DNA of 64,000 nucleotides, from positions 1 through 64,000 of the forward strand of contig CACOCY010000001.1 of NCBI GenBank assembly GCA_902625725.1, written 5' to 3'. A program made the position numbers and the translations under genes. A model generated the notes under the pieces. The model saw only the letters and a program-made list of their open reading frames with translations, had not been told where the DNA came from and did not search any database. This DNA is from an uncultured SAR116 cluster alpha proteobacterium. GTDB lineage: Bacteria > Pseudomonadota > Alphaproteobacteria > Puniceispirillales > Puniceispirillaceae. Each line of letters opens with the position of its first letter. Position 1 is the first letter of the stretch. Shown one piece after another: positions 1 to 9,424 of the stretch.

Positions 1-57
1 CTCTAGGTCAATTTTTTCAATAAGCAAAATATTTCGGATACTAAGGTTTGTCAGCAT
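1..57 (-). CDS. recN: DNA repair protein RecN, N-terminal fragment (cut by window edge)
   Basis: Only the first 19 codons are in the window, from an ATG at 57 running off the left edge. They read MLTNLSIRNILLIEKIDLE, which matches the conserved amino terminus of RecN, the SMC-like ATPase of double-strand-break repair. The gene follows bamD by 4 bp on the same strand, so the two are likely cotranscribed. This bamD-recN order after lpxC is common in alphaproteobacteria. The rest of the protein, including the Walker motifs, cannot be seen, so the call rests on the N-terminal match and the context. Confidence 0.75.
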   Translation of the reverse strand, partial: MLTNLSIRNILLIEKIDLE

Positions 58-61
58 GTTA

Positions 62-910
62 CTACTTAAAAATATTTATTTTGTTGAAGATATTATTTAT
101 CATGCTGTTGTTCTTTTTTACGGAGTCGCTAGTTTCTATACCCATCAAAGTTTCAGCTTTTTTTGTCCAAGTCGAATTTGGAAAATTATATTGAGCGACT
201 CTAAGAGACCTATTGGCCTCCTCTTGTAAATTCAATATGGTATAAGAAGCTGTAAGCCTATATAAAGCTTCTGGAACTTGATTTGAAGACTGATATTGGT
301 CAGTGACCTTCTGAAATCTATTTATTGCTGCAGATATATACCCTTGTCTGAAATAAAATCTTCCAACTGCCATTTCTTTACCGGCTAGATTAGAGCTTGC
401 CAGGTCACGTTTTAACTTACTATCTTGGGCATAAACTCCGTTTGGAAAACGACGCAGTAATTCTGAAAAAGCATCCATCGCACGTTGAGTCATTGCAGCA
501 TCACGTTCCACATCCACAATTTGTTCGTAATAACACAATGCGCGAAGATAAAAGGCATATTCCACATCTATATGGGCAGGATATAATTCAATAAATCTTT
601 CAATTGATGCCAAAGATCTTGGATAATCATTGGCCTCAAAGTAAGCCCAGGCTGCCATAAGTTGAGCTTTTACTGCCCAAGTAGAGTAGGGATGTTGTAA
701 TTCAACCTCTTCAAATAATGAGGCTGCCTGTTTTGGGTTACCAGAATAAACAGCGTCCAAAGCCTCATTATATAAGGAGTCAACGGGTAACCCAACCTGT
801 TCTACTGGGTCTGTCTGCCTATTAGAACTGCAAGAAGAAAAGAAAATATATACAAATAACAAAACCGGCAATATTTTCATTGAATGCAGATTACATTTCA
901 GCATTTTCAT
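62..910 (-). CDS. bamD: Outer membrane assembly lipoprotein BamD
   Basis: The 282-aa product is the essential lipoprotein of the BAM complex, which folds beta-barrel proteins into the outer membrane from the periplasmic side. A signal sequence ends in a lipobox-like FSSC near residue 27, so the mature lipoprotein would start at that cysteine. TPR-type helical repeats follow, including the family-typical pattern YNEALDAVYSGNPKQAASLF and the stretch with HPYSTWAVKAQLM. Length is normal for the family (about 240-290 aa). It lies 120 bp downstream of lpxC and 4 bp before recN. The start could also be the third or eleventh codon (both Met). Family call is secure. Confidence 0.93.
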   Translation of the reverse strand: MKMLKCNLHSMKILPVLLFVYIFFSSCSSNRQTDPVEQVGLPVDSLYNEALDAVYSGNPKQAASLFEEVELQHPYSTWAVKAQLMAAWAYFEANDYPRSLASIERFIELYPAHIDVEYAFYLRALCYYEQIVDVERDAAMTQRAMDAFSELLRRFPNGVYAQDSKLKRDLASSNLAGKEMAVGRFYFRQGYISAAINRFQKVTDQYQSSNQVPEALYRLTASYTILNLQEEANRSLRVAQYNFPNSTWTKKAETLMGIETSDSVKKNNSMINNIFNKINIFK

Positions 911-1032
911 TCCTTAGAATTATTAATGAACTTTTATATTGTAATGAAACAGTTTTTTACCAAATGGGCAATATAATATCGCCTTGCGAAACAAACAATT
1001 AGGAATTATTCAAGCAAAAATATCTATGCTGT

Positions 1033-1962
1033 TTAAGCAGGAACAGCAGCGGCCTTAGGTAAATTAAGAAAGCCTCTTGTGGCAACACTTTCTTTTGAGC
1101 TTGTTTTAACAATATACGAGGACTTATTAGCCATTAGAGTATGCAACAAGTCTAAAGTCAACGTATGTCCTGGTTTAAAAGCTTCGAATCTTCCAAAAAT
1201 TGGCATGCAAGTGAGAAATAAATCCCCTATGCAATCTAGCACTTTATGACGAACGCACTCATCTTGCATTCGCAAACCATCACTGTTCAAAATTTTACCA
1301 TTGTCGACAACAACTGCATTTTCAAGATTTCCCCCCTTTGCAAGACCTGCATGTTTCATATTTTCTACATCTCGCAACATGCAAAAAGTTCTGGCAGCTG
1401 ATATTTTTTCTATATAGCTAGACGTAGAAAAAGAATAGTCTATTCTCTGCCTACCAATACCGGGGTCAGGAAAATCAATCTCAAGGCAAATTTCAAGACC
1501 AGAAGAGGGCAAGATGCTTGCCCATGCACCATTTTCTCCTCTAACTTTAATTTCTTTTTGAATGTGAAGATAACGTGCAGGATATTTATGTTGTTTCTGT
1601 CCGGCTTTAAGTAACGCTTTTACTATAGGGTATGCACTTCCATCCATAATCGGCATTTCTGGGCCATCAACATAAATGTTTACGTTGTCAATTCCTACTG
1701 CAAAAAAAGCTGACATAAAATGTTCTATTGTATTTACACCAATGCCTTCATTATTTTCAATACGCGTACATAACATTGCCCGTGCAGTGTTACAGATCTT
1801 TGCAGGTATTTTATTATTTTGTCCTTTAACATCTTCACGCCAGAAACAAATACCAGTATTAGCGGCTGCGGGTTCAATTCTAGCTGTCAACGCTCGCCCG
1901 GTATGGACACCGATACCAGACAGGCAAAAAGACTTCATTATTGTGGTTTGTAAATAGTGCAC
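1033..1962 (-). CDS. lpxC: UDP-3-O-acyl-N-acetylglucosamine deacetylase LpxC
   Basis: This zinc amidase catalyses the first committed step of lipid A synthesis in the cytosol. The 309-aa protein has the QTTI start region, GVHTG, the NTIEHFMSA zinc motif (Glu80-His81), the RHKVLDCIGDL segment carrying the other His and Asp zinc ligands, and a GHTLTLDLLH segment with the catalytic His region. The start is a GTG at 1962. It is preferred over the ATG at 1938 because the N-terminal QTT motif belongs to the domain. A 12-bp hairpin separates it from ftsZ upstream, which suggests it is partly uncoupled from the division genes. Length is usual. Confidence 0.96.
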   Translation of the reverse strand: MHYLQTTIMKSFCLSGIGVHTGRALTARIEPAAANTGICFWREDVKGQNNKIPAKICNTARAMLCTRIENNEGIGVNTIEHFMSAFFAVGIDNVNIYVDGPEMPIMDGSAYPIVKALLKAGQKQHKYPARYLHIQKEIKVRGENGAWASILPSSGLEICLEIDFPDPGIGRQRIDYSFSTSSYIEKISAARTFCMLRDVENMKHAGLAKGGNLENAVVVDNGKILNSDGLRMQDECVRHKVLDCIGDLFLTCMPIFGRFEAFKPGHTLTLDLLHTLMANKSSYIVKTSSKESVATRGFLNLPKAAAVPA

Positions 1963-1983
1963 ATCAGTCCCATTTCATTTAAT

Positions 1984-2015
1984 ATACCCAGACAAACTAT
2001 TTGTTGTCTGGGTAT
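1984..2015. terminator. Terminator-like hairpin between ftsZ and lpxC
   Basis: A perfect 12-bp stem (ATACCCAGACAA with TTGTCTGGGTAT) closes an 8-nt loop. On the plus strand it is followed by TTTT; on the minus strand, the direction of the genes, the tail is only AT-rich. It sits 22 bp past the start codon of lpxC and 40 bp after the ftsZ stop. Partial termination or RNA processing between ftsZ and lpxC is an inference. Confidence 0.6.
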
Positions 2016-2055
2016 TTTACAAATCACATTTAGTTACGAATTGTTGCAGATACTT

Positions 2056-3930
2056 CTAATTAGCCTGACGTCGTAAAAAGGCTGGTATATCTAAATCGTC
2101 AGAATCTTCCTCTGAAGGAGTCTCTTTAAAAACCTCTGGTGTCTGTTCTTCTGACACACTTGGCAGATCAAGAATTTTTGGTGTCTGAGCTAAACCAGAG
2201 GTTGATTGCGCCGCAGTTTCAAATTTTTCTTGTTCAATTTCATTATCTAGCTGTGATGAAAGAGGTGATAAAGATGGAGTGTTTCCAGAAATTGACGTAA
2301 GCGGGAAAGATGATGCCACCTTGTCGGTCTCACTTTCAATAATTTTCGGTGTACCCCAAATCTTAGAAATTCGACTCATTAGACCAATTTTTTGTTTCGT
2401 AGGGGCATAAGTCGCATCGGGCGGCATTGGTTTTGTTGGCTCAGGAATAAAAGATGTTTCGGATTTACTCTTAGTTTTAGTTATCTGCTCAGAAACTACG
2501 TCAGTATTCCTAAGAGTAGGTAAGTTTGTGGTATTTTTCTCTTTTGCTTCTGCTTGGTTTTGTTCATTGATTGGCTCAGAAGCAGAGAGAACAGAGTTTC
2601 CTTTATCAAGGGAATTTTCATCTGACATTGTTTTTTTATTTGTTTCAGAAATATTGTTTGAATCTTCATTTAGCATAAGTGGTTTTTCTAAATCATTTTT
2701 TCTTTCACTTATAGAATTTGAACTAGAATGGGCTAGTAGTTCTGATTCACTTTGTTTCTCCGGTTTGATTCCATGTTCTTGTATTGCTGGGGATAACTTA
2801 TCCGCAAAGCTCCCCACTTTGTTTATCTCTAATGCATTGGTGCTTAGTTCTTCTGAAGCAGGCGGAGTTGATGAAAATAGACCAGGTATTGGATTAACTT
2901 CTCGATTATCTGAGGGGTGGGAACCATATGGTTGCGTAATTGAATTTGTATTACTTTGCTCTGCCGCCTCAAATCCTGTGGCGACAACCGAAACTCTAAT
3001 AATACCCTCAAGTTTTTCATCAAATGCGGAACCAAATATAATTGTTGCATCCTCATCTACCTCCCTTCGAATTCTATTAGCAGCTTCATCCACCTCGAAT
3101 AGTGTCATATCCATACCGCCAGTTATGTTTATTAATAGAGCTTGGGCTCCCTGCATAGTGGTGTCGTCTAATAACGGATTATTTATTGCTGCCTCTGCGG
3201 CCTCAATGGCTCTGTTTTCACCGGTACCCTCGCCAGTGCCCATCATTGCTTTACCCATTTCTGTCATAACTGAACGGATATCTGCAAAATCTAAATTTAT
3301 TATGCCAGGCTTTATCATCAAGTCAGTCACACCACAAACGCCCTGATGAAGAACAGCATCTGCCATCCCAAAAGCATCTGCAAATGTTGTTCTTTCATTA
3401 GCCAATCTAAATAAATTTTGATTTGGAATAACAATGAGGGTATCAACATAGGCTTGAAGAGCGCTTATACCCTCATCAGCTTGTTCCATTCGTCTCTGGC
3501 CCTCGAAAGAAAAGGGTTTTGTAACTACTCCAACCGTTAGTATGCCTCTATCCTTAGCAGCTTTAGCAATAATTGGCGCTGCGCCAGTTCCAGTGCCTCC
3601 ACCCATACCTGCGGTGATAAATACCATATTGCTATCGTTTAATTCTGCTAGAACTTCTTCCATACTTTCCTCGGCGGCTAGTCTGCCCATTTCAGGTTTT
3701 GAACCAGCTCCTAAACCTTGTGTAACTTCAGAACCAAGCTGTATCTTTCGAGGTGCAAGTGAATGGGATAACGATTGACCATCTGTATTCACAACTAAAA
3801 ATTCTACTCCTTCAAGGTTGGCGTTGATCATATTATTTACGGCGTTACACCCACCGCCGCCAACTCCAACGACAGTAATTTTGGGACGTAATTCTTGAGT
3901 TGTTTGTGGAATTGTAAGATTAATTGGCAT
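2056..3930 (-). CDS. ftsZ: Cell division GTPase FtsZ, with long C-terminal linker
   Basis: FtsZ is the tubulin-like GTPase that forms the Z ring. The tubulin signature GGGTGTG is at residues 110-116, [12 protein letters not shown] starts the nucleotide-binding fold, and the T7-loop region reads [11 protein letters not shown]. The globular core ends near residue 330. After it comes an unusually long Ser/Thr/Glu/Pro-rich linker of roughly 280 residues, then the conserved tail [12 protein letters not shown] that binds FtsA and other partners. At 624 aa it is longer than most bacterial FtsZ (about 380-400) but within the long-linker style seen in several alphaproteobacteria. It follows ftsA after a 130-bp gap, the largest inside the division cluster, where a separate promoter could lie. 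Confidence 0.97.
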   Translation of the reverse strand: MPINLTIPQTTQELRPKITVVGVGGGGCNAVNNMINANLEGVEFLVVNTDGQSLSHSLAPRKIQLGSEVTQGLGAGSKPEMGRLAAEESMEEVLAELNDSNMVFITAGMGGGTGTGAAPIIAKAAKDRGILTVGVVTKPFSFEGQRRMEQADEGISALQAYVDTLIVIPNQNLFRLANERTTFADAFGMADAVLHQGVCGVTDLMIKPGIINLDFADIRSVMTEMGKAMMGTGEGTGENRAIEAAEAAINNPLLDDTTMQGAQALLINITGGMDMTLFEVDEAANRIRREVDEDATIIFGSAFDEKLEGIIRVSVVATGFEAAEQSNTNSITQPYGSHPSDNREVNPIPGLFSSTPPASEELSTNALEINKVGSFADKLSPAIQEHGIKPEKQSESELLAHSSSNSISERKNDLEKPLMLNEDSNNISETNKKTMSDENSLDKGNSVLSASEPINEQNQAEAKEKNTTNLPTLRNTDVVSEQITKTKSKSETSFIPEPTKPMPPDATYAPTKQKIGLMSRISKIWGTPKIIESETDKVASSFPLTSISGNTPSLSPLSSQLDNEIEQEKFETAAQSTSGLAQTPKILDLPSVSEEQTPEVFKETPSEEDSDDLDIPAFLRRQAN

Positions 3931-4060
3931 GATTCACTCCATTGCAGTAATTTAATTAATTTGGTGGAAATTGTTTTTAAATTGCAGTTCGACTGCGTAA
4001 TTTATCGACTTAGATGACTTATATTTGTGGAAATATTTTAGGCGCATTAGTTTTCTCCTC

Positions 4061-5362
4061 TTAAATATTTTCGATCAACCAATTGCCAATCTTACCAAAT
4101 CTGCCAAAGGGCGGTGTTTTAGTTTGAAGTTGGATTGGTTCTTTTCTTGAGTTAAATTGAACGAAATTAGCCATACCTAGAGCAGCGGATAGAGGGTCTA
4201 TATCCTCTCTTTCACTAAGTCCAGATATGTGTTTTGGCATACCTAATCTGGCATTTTTCTTCCAAATTGTAGATACGAATTCGGATATTCCGGTTAACTT
4301 TGCAGTACCACCGACTAGAATTACTCGGTTACCTGCAGCATGTTGCATGTTAGCTTTAACTAGTTTTACCATGAGTTTTTCTAAAATTTCCTCTAATCTT
4401 GTTTTGATAATCGAGTTTAGCAAATGACGCTCAATCTGTTCTGAATTGGATAATATGATCGTGTCTAAATCTGATAGGTTGCCAGATAAAATAAAATTAT
4501 CTCCTTTTGAGGGTATTTCTGACCGAAAGTTTTTAGAATTTGTCTGCTCCGTTACTGGCATAAATACTGCGCCTTCGAAAACTTTGAGTCTCTCAGCCTC
4601 TTGAATGGAAATCGATAAAACTGTGGCAATATCTCTTGTAATTTGAATGCCTCCAATTGGCAGAGTGTCAGTGTAAATGATTTTATCTTCCATGAATAAG
4701 GCAATCCCAGATGTTCCACCGCCAATATCCAACACTATGGAGCCAAGGTCTTTTTCCTCTTCACTTAGACAAGCAAACCCTGACATACACGCACCATGGT
4801 GCATATGTCCTGGACTAAGATGATTCTGCAATAAAACTTGTTTCATATTTGCAACTGAACTTGTCCTCATAGTCGTTATAAGGACATCACTTGAGAGCTT
4901 CTGAGCAAACATTCCTACTGGATTTTGGACTTGTGATTGACCGTCAAGGATATATTGAAATTGTTCTTGCTGGATAACACTTCTAGCTTCATCAATTTTT
5001 AGATCGTTTTGTTTACTAATAATTCTGCGCAGGTCTCTCTTAGAAATTTTTGCATCTGATAATTCTATGTTAGAACGGACAATATGCGTCTTCGTATGTC
5101 CAGCATTACAAACTAGATGAATGTCTCTTACCGTTATTCCAGCCTTCTCTTCTGCTATCTGCACCGTATTGCCAACAGCAGTGCTAAACGCTTCTATGTC
5201 ATTTATCTCACCACCGCGCAATCCTACACTTTCCTGAATTGCGTCTCCTATCACATTTAATTCGCCAGTTTTATTTATTTCTGCAATTATAGCGGCGAGT
5301 TTAGAAGTCCCAGCATCCAGAACTGCGAAGGTTGCATTTGATTTTTGCTTAGTTTTAACCAT
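4061..5362 (-). CDS. ftsA: Cell division protein FtsA
   Basis: This is the actin-like ATPase that anchors FtsZ to the inner membrane. The 433-aa sequence opens with FAVLDAGTSKLAAIIAE (phosphate-1 loop), has LDIGGGTSGIALF (phosphate-2), a SHS2/1c region around residues 85-165, and VILVGGTAKLTGISEF (adenosine motif). The C-terminal end FGRFGKIGNWLIENI is a short amphipathic helix, typical of the FtsA membrane-targeting sequence. It lies 12 bp after ftsQ and 130 bp before ftsZ, in the standard order ftsQ-ftsA-ftsZ. Length is usual for alphaproteobacteria. Confidence 0.96.
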   Translation of the reverse strand: MVKTKQKSNATFAVLDAGTSKLAAIIAEINKTGELNVIGDAIQESVGLRGGEINDIEAFSTAVGNTVQIAEEKAGITVRDIHLVCNAGHTKTHIVRSNIELSDAKISKRDLRRIISKQNDLKIDEARSVIQQEQFQYILDGQSQVQNPVGMFAQKLSSDVLITTMRTSSVANMKQVLLQNHLSPGHMHHGACMSGFACLSEEEKDLGSIVLDIGGGTSGIALFMEDKIIYTDTLPIGGIQITRDIATVLSISIQEAERLKVFEGAVFMPVTEQTNSKNFRSEIPSKGDNFILSGNLSDLDTIILSNSEQIERHLLNSIIKTRLEEILEKLMVKLVKANMQHAAGNRVILVGGTAKLTGISEFVSTIWKKNARLGMPKHISGLSEREDIDPLSAALGMANFVQFNSRKEPIQLQTKTPPFGRFGKIGNWLIENI

Positions 5363-5374
5363 TAGTTGTCATAC

Positions 5375-6169
5375 TCATGTTTCTTGTCCCTTGCCGCGAA
5401 TTGGGAGGTTCGGTTCAATTAAAATTTGATTTTTCATTCGCATGTCTATTACAGCCAGATCTCTCTCAATTATTTGGTTTTTATGATCGAATCTTGCTAG
5501 TCTGGACCACGCAAAGCCTGGTTTTTTTTCTGGGAGTTTAATTGTTACCCCATTCTTCAAAAGTACATTCCAGCGTCGTTTTGATATATAATGTATTGCC
5601 CATATTTCAGCATAAAGTTCAGGCTCTGTTTTCAAGGTTTCGATAAGATGATTAGCACCAATTGCTGCATCATCGCCAGATATAACCGGTAAATGTCCAA
5701 AAGTTTCGGGTGCGGCACCAGCAATTATCTCTCCCTTTTCGTCTATTAATTGGTGTCCTTTTAGCGTTTGAAGTAATGCAACAGGTTGACGCTCGATAAT
5801 AGAGAGCCGTAGGGTGTCTGGTAATATACGCTCTAAGAATGCTTTTTCTACCCATCCTAATTGTTCAACCTTTTCTCTTTTTTCAGTGAGATTAATCGAT
5901 AATATAGGTTCATTTTTCTCAAGTTTTAACGCATTTAGTAGATCGTTTTGGGTTGTATGATTGCGACCATTTATCTCTACAACTTTAAGTCTGAATCCTA
6001 GCTCAGCTATTTGGTGGAGGACAACAGAACTGATGGTTGACCAAGTCAAAGTAGTAGTTATTAATGTAAGGATAACAATTAAAAAGAAGCCATTATACAG
6101 ATATTTATGCGTCCAGGATTCGGCTGTTTTATCTAATCTTTCATATTCAACTTGCTTGTCTAATCGCAT
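5375..6169 (-). CDS. ftsQ: Cell division protein FtsQ
   Basis: FtsQ is a bitopic inner-membrane protein that links the Z ring to FtsL, FtsB and FtsI. The 264-aa product has a short cytoplasmic tail, one membrane segment at about residues 28-50, then a POTRA domain (KVVEINGRNHTTQNDLLNAL) and the FtsQ beta domain with WVEKAFLERILPDTLRLSI and ERQPVALLQ. It overlaps the end of ddl by 10 bp and precedes ftsA by 12 bp, which points to translational coupling. Length and order are as expected. Confidence 0.94.
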   Translation of the reverse strand: MRLDKQVEYERLDKTAESWTHKYLYNGFFLIVILTLITTTLTWSTISSVVLHQIAELGFRLKVVEINGRNHTTQNDLLNALKLEKNEPILSINLTEKREKVEQLGWVEKAFLERILPDTLRLSIIERQPVALLQTLKGHQLIDEKGEIIAGAAPETFGHLPVISGDDAAIGANHLIETLKTEPELYAEIWAIHYISKRRWNVLLKNGVTIKLPEKKPGFAWSRLARFDHKNQIIERDLAVIDMRMKNQILIEPNLPIRGKGQET

Positions 6170-7059
6170 TGGGCTGCCTCAATTAGTAGGGTAATTAAGC
6201 TTTGCATACTAAGATTACAATATGACGCTTGCTCAGGCACAAGAGAGGTTCGGGTCATGCCTGGTTGGGTATTTAGCTCTAGCAAATATAATTTGTTACT
6301 CTCCTCATTCCATCTGAAATCTGCTCTTGCAACACCACGACACCCTAAGAGTGCAAACGCCTTTTCGGCCCAAATCATCGCCTTCTTGGTACAACTTTCT
6401 GGAATGGATGCTGGCAGAATATGTTTAGAACCACCAATATCATATTTTGCTTCATAATTATAAAAACTGGCGCTTGTGATTATCTCAGTTACGCAAAGTG
6501 CTTTTCCTTTTAATATTGATACAGTTATCTCACGCCCTGGAATATATTGTTCAGCAATTAACTGGGTTTTGCTATCCCACCTATTTCTTGGACAGATTCT
6601 TCCGTCCAATATTATCTCAACTCCAACACTCGAGCCGTCATTTCTAGGTTTAATCACATATGGACCTGAATAATCTATCGGTGTCACATATTGCCCCTCA
6701 TTTAGTAAAATTTTTTGAGGTGTTTTTATATCAGCACCCTCAAATAATTTGCAGGATAACAATTTATCCATAGCTATTGCTGAGGCTGTGACGCCACTAT
6801 GGGTGAAGGGAATATCTAAAATATTTAATAACCCTTGCACTGAACCATCTTCGCCAATCTGGCCATGAAGAGCGTTAAACACAATGTCAACTTTATGTTT
6901 GGTGAGGTGAATTGGTAGATTTCTATCTAATTCAATTTCAATAACTTCATACCCACATTCTCTAGCAATCGTAGAACAAAAGTGTGAAGAGGCTTTGCTA
7001 ACCTCTGCTTCAGAGTTCCAGCCACCGTAAACCATCCCAATCTTTGGATGTTTTTTCAT
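6160..7059 (-). CDS. ddl: D-alanine--D-alanine ligase
   Basis: This ATP-grasp enzyme joins two D-Ala residues to make the dipeptide that MurF adds to the peptidoglycan precursor. The 299-aa protein shows the N-terminal GMVYGGWNSEAEVS, the ALHGQIGEDGSVQG segment, the ATP-binding stretch YVIKPRNDGSSVGVE, and the C-terminal ARADFRWNEES and ELNTQPGMT metal-binding motifs. Its start ATG overlaps the murB stop as ATGA, with GAGGGAG upstream as ribosome binding site. It sits between murB and ftsQ as in other alphaproteobacteria, where it is often called ddlB. Length is normal. Confidence 0.95.
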   Translation of the reverse strand: MKKHPKIGMVYGGWNSEAEVSKASSHFCSTIARECGYEVIEIELDRNLPIHLTKHKVDIVFNALHGQIGEDGSVQGLLNILDIPFTHSGVTASAIAMDKLLSCKLFEGADIKTPQKILLNEGQYVTPIDYSGPYVIKPRNDGSSVGVEIILDGRICPRNRWDSKTQLIAEQYIPGREITVSILKGKALCVTEIITSASFYNYEAKYDIGGSKHILPASIPESCTKKAMIWAEKAFALLGCRGVARADFRWNEESNKLYLLELNTQPGMTRTSLVPEQASYCNLSMQSLITLLIEAAQCD

Positions 7060-8000
7060 ATTGCTCCCTCTTCATAAAATTTTTTAAATTGACCTAAACG
7101 CTTTATCTCCCAACGTAATTCAATTCCACATCGCTGTTTGACACGATGGTAAATTTCAAGACCAAGTTTTTCAATTTCAGTTGCGGTTGCGCCTTCGTCA
7201 TTTATCAAGAAATTACAGTGTTTTTCGGATACCTTTGCTCTACCAATTGTTAGGCCTCTACATCCAGCTTCCTCAATAAGCTTCCATGCTTTGTTCCCTT
7301 CAGGGTTTGCAAAAGTAGAACCTCCAGTGCGTTTTCCTAGTGGCTGCGCATCTGCTCTATGTTTGAGATTATTTTTTAATTTTTTACGAATATTATCCAT
7401 GCTTCCTCTGAAACCAGAGAATTCAGCATGAGTAAATATCCAGTCTTTTGGTACTCGTGCATGTCTATATTCCATTTTGAGTTCTTGCGCACTGATGACG
7501 TGTTGAATACCGTTTCTATCTACTGCGGAAACCTTTTTGAGAATATCTTTAAACTCGCCACCATTCGCACCTGCGTTCATAATTATACCGCCACCTACTG
7601 TACCAGGAATACCAATTAAAAATTCTAGCCCAGCGATTTCATTTTTTGCAGCAAATCGGGCAACTTCAGCATCAATTGCACCTGCCCCAGCGTAGATCCT
7701 ATGTGTTGGGTTTAGGCTAATTTGCTTAAAAAATCCTGAGAGCTTAACGATTATACCCCTTACCCCGCCATCTCTAACAAGAGTGTTTGAACCTGCTCCC
7801 AAAACATTTATTGGAATTTCTTTTGGACAGTTTTTTAGAAGATGAATTAGGTCCTCTGTGTCAGCAGGTTCAAAAAGCCATTCAGCTGGGCCGCCCACGC
7901 CAAACCAAGTTAGTTTGCCTATATCTGCCAAGGCAGTAAGTTTGCCACGGACATCTTGCCAACTTTCGCGAATTCTAAACGGTTTATGATACAAGGTCAT
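7056..8000 (-). CDS. murB: UDP-N-acetylenolpyruvoylglucosamine reductase MurB
   Basis: MurB is the FAD enzyme that reduces UDP-GlcNAc-enolpyruvate to UDP-MurNAc in the cytosol. The sequence has the FAD-binding motifs NVLGAGSNTLVRDGG and GIPGTVGGGIIMNAGANGGE, and the RTGGSTFANPEG segment with the catalytic Ser. Its 314 aa fit the family. The frame stays open to a TTG at 8009, which would overlap the murC stop. I prefer the ATG at 8000, but the ribosome site is weak for both. It overlaps ddl by 4 bp, so coupling is likely. Confidence 0.95.
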   Translation of the reverse strand: MTLYHKPFRIRESWQDVRGKLTALADIGKLTWFGVGGPAEWLFEPADTEDLIHLLKNCPKEIPINVLGAGSNTLVRDGGVRGIIVKLSGFFKQISLNPTHRIYAGAGAIDAEVARFAAKNEIAGLEFLIGIPGTVGGGIIMNAGANGGEFKDILKKVSAVDRNGIQHVISAQELKMEYRHARVPKDWIFTHAEFSGFRGSMDNIRKKLKNNLKHRADAQPLGKRTGGSTFANPEGNKAWKLIEEAGCRGLTIGRAKVSEKHCNFLINDEGATATEIEKLGLEIYHRVKQRCGIELRWEIKRLGQFKKFYEEGAI

Positions 8001-8005
8001 ATTTC

Positions 8006-9424
8006 TCAATTCTGCTCATATAAGCTCTCAAGTTGTTTCGGCAATTCATTTGCCCAGCTCGTAATTGTCCCAGCACCCAGACAAATTACTAGGTCTCCAG
8101 ATATTGCATGTTCTTTAATTAATTTTGGGAGTTGGTCTCTATTTTCTAATATAATTGCGTTCCGATTGCCGAATTCATGTAATCCACGCACTAGGTCCTC
8201 TTTCTCATACCCGGGTATAGGATTCTCTCCAGCTGCATAAATGTCTGAGACGATTGTAACGTCAGCATTATTAAAACAGGCACAAAAGTCCGAATATAAG
8301 TCCCTTAATCTGCTGTATCGATGTGGTTGAACAACTGCAATAACCTTTCCTGTGTCACAATATAATTTAGCTGCTGACAACGCTGCTTTTATCTCAACTG
8401 GATGGTGTCCATAATCATCGATAATAGTTATCTCATTTACACAACCTTTATAGTCAAATCTTCTGGCAACACCGTTAAATTCTCTGAGTGCATTCTCTAT
8501 TTTCGCCACATCAATACCCATTTCAAGACAAACGGAAATGGCTGCAAGACAATTCTGGATATTATGTTCTCCTAGCATAGGAAAGTATATTTTCGCTTTT
8601 TGTTTTTCTGAACCCACAATTCGTTCGGATAACTGTAAATCAAAAACCATTTTTCTATCTTTGGTTTGCAAATTACTGGCACGAACATCAGCATTGCTAG
8701 CTAGACCGAAGGTAATTATTCGCCTATCCAAAATTAGTGGTAGCAACCTTTGAACAGCAGGATGGTCGATACAAACTGATGCGAAACCATAAAAGGGAAT
8801 AGCTCTTACAAAATTTGCAAAGGCACGTTCAAGATTTTTAAAATTACCATGATAGTCAAGATGTTCAGCATCAATATTTGTTACAACTGCTACAGTTGGA
8901 TTTAGCTTAGAGAACGAACCGTCGCTCTCATCCGCCTCTACCACCATCCAATCGCCAAGACCCAATTTTGCATTGGTTCCCCAGCCTTGAATAATGCCTC
9001 CATTTACAACTGTTGGATCATATCCAGATGCTTCTAGAATTGTTGCAACCAGAGATGTTGTTGTGGTTTTTCCATGCGTTCCTGCAATAGCGATTGACCA
9101 CCGCAATCGCATTAGTTCACCAAGCATTTCAGCTCGATGTACTACTGGTAGGAATTGCTTTTTGGCTTCCTCTAATTCTACATTATCAGGCTTAATCGCT
9201 GTCGAAATTACAACAAATGCAACATCTTTAATATTTTTAGAGTCTTGTGGAATCGAGATTTGAATTCCCAAGTTTCGTAACCGTTTAACATTATTATTTT
9301 CCGCTATGTCGCTTCCTTGTATCTGATATCCAAGAGAAAATAAAATCTCTGCAATACCGCTCATTCCAATTCCGCCAATGCCAATAAAATGAATTGTGCC
9401 AATAGTTAGGGGAAGAGCCGTCAT
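8006..9424 (-). CDS. murC: UDP-N-acetylmuramate--L-alanine ligase MurC
   Basis: MurC adds L-Ala to UDP-MurNAc, the first amino acid of the stem peptide. The 472-aa protein has the N-terminal Rossmann motif IHFIGIGGIGMSG, the Mur-ligase P-loop AGTHGKTTTTSL near residue 116, EADESDGSF, NIDAEHLDYHG, and a C-terminal domain with DDYGHHPVEI and QPHRYSRL. Its ATG overlaps the end of murG as ATGA. Length and motifs are standard. Confidence 0.97.
   Translation of the reverse strand: MTALPLTIGTIHFIGIGGIGMSGIAEILFSLGYQIQGSDIAENNNVKRLRNLGIQISIPQDSKNIKDVAFVVISTAIKPDNVELEEAKKQFLPVVHRAEMLGELMRLRWSIAIAGTHGKTTTTSLVATILEASGYDPTVVNGGIIQGWGTNAKLGLGDWMVVEADESDGSFSKLNPTVAVVTNIDAEHLDYHGNFKNLERAFANFVRAIPFYGFASVCIDHPAVQRLLPLILDRRIITFGLASNADVRASNLQTKDRKMVFDLQLSERIVGSEKQKAKIYFPMLGEHNIQNCLAAISVCLEMGIDVAKIENALREFNGVARRFDYKGCVNEITIIDDYGHHPVEIKAALSAAKLYCDTGKVIAVVQPHRYSRLRDLYSDFCACFNNADVTIVSDIYAAGENPIPGYEKEDLVRGLHEFGNRNAIILENRDQLPKLIKEHAISGDLVICLGAGTITSWANELPKQLESLYEQN

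Noticed and set aside
2528-3346. Long open frame on the plus strand, 272 codons
   Set aside because: It is the mirror of ftsZ, rich in Ser and Leu, and has no ribosome site or family signal.
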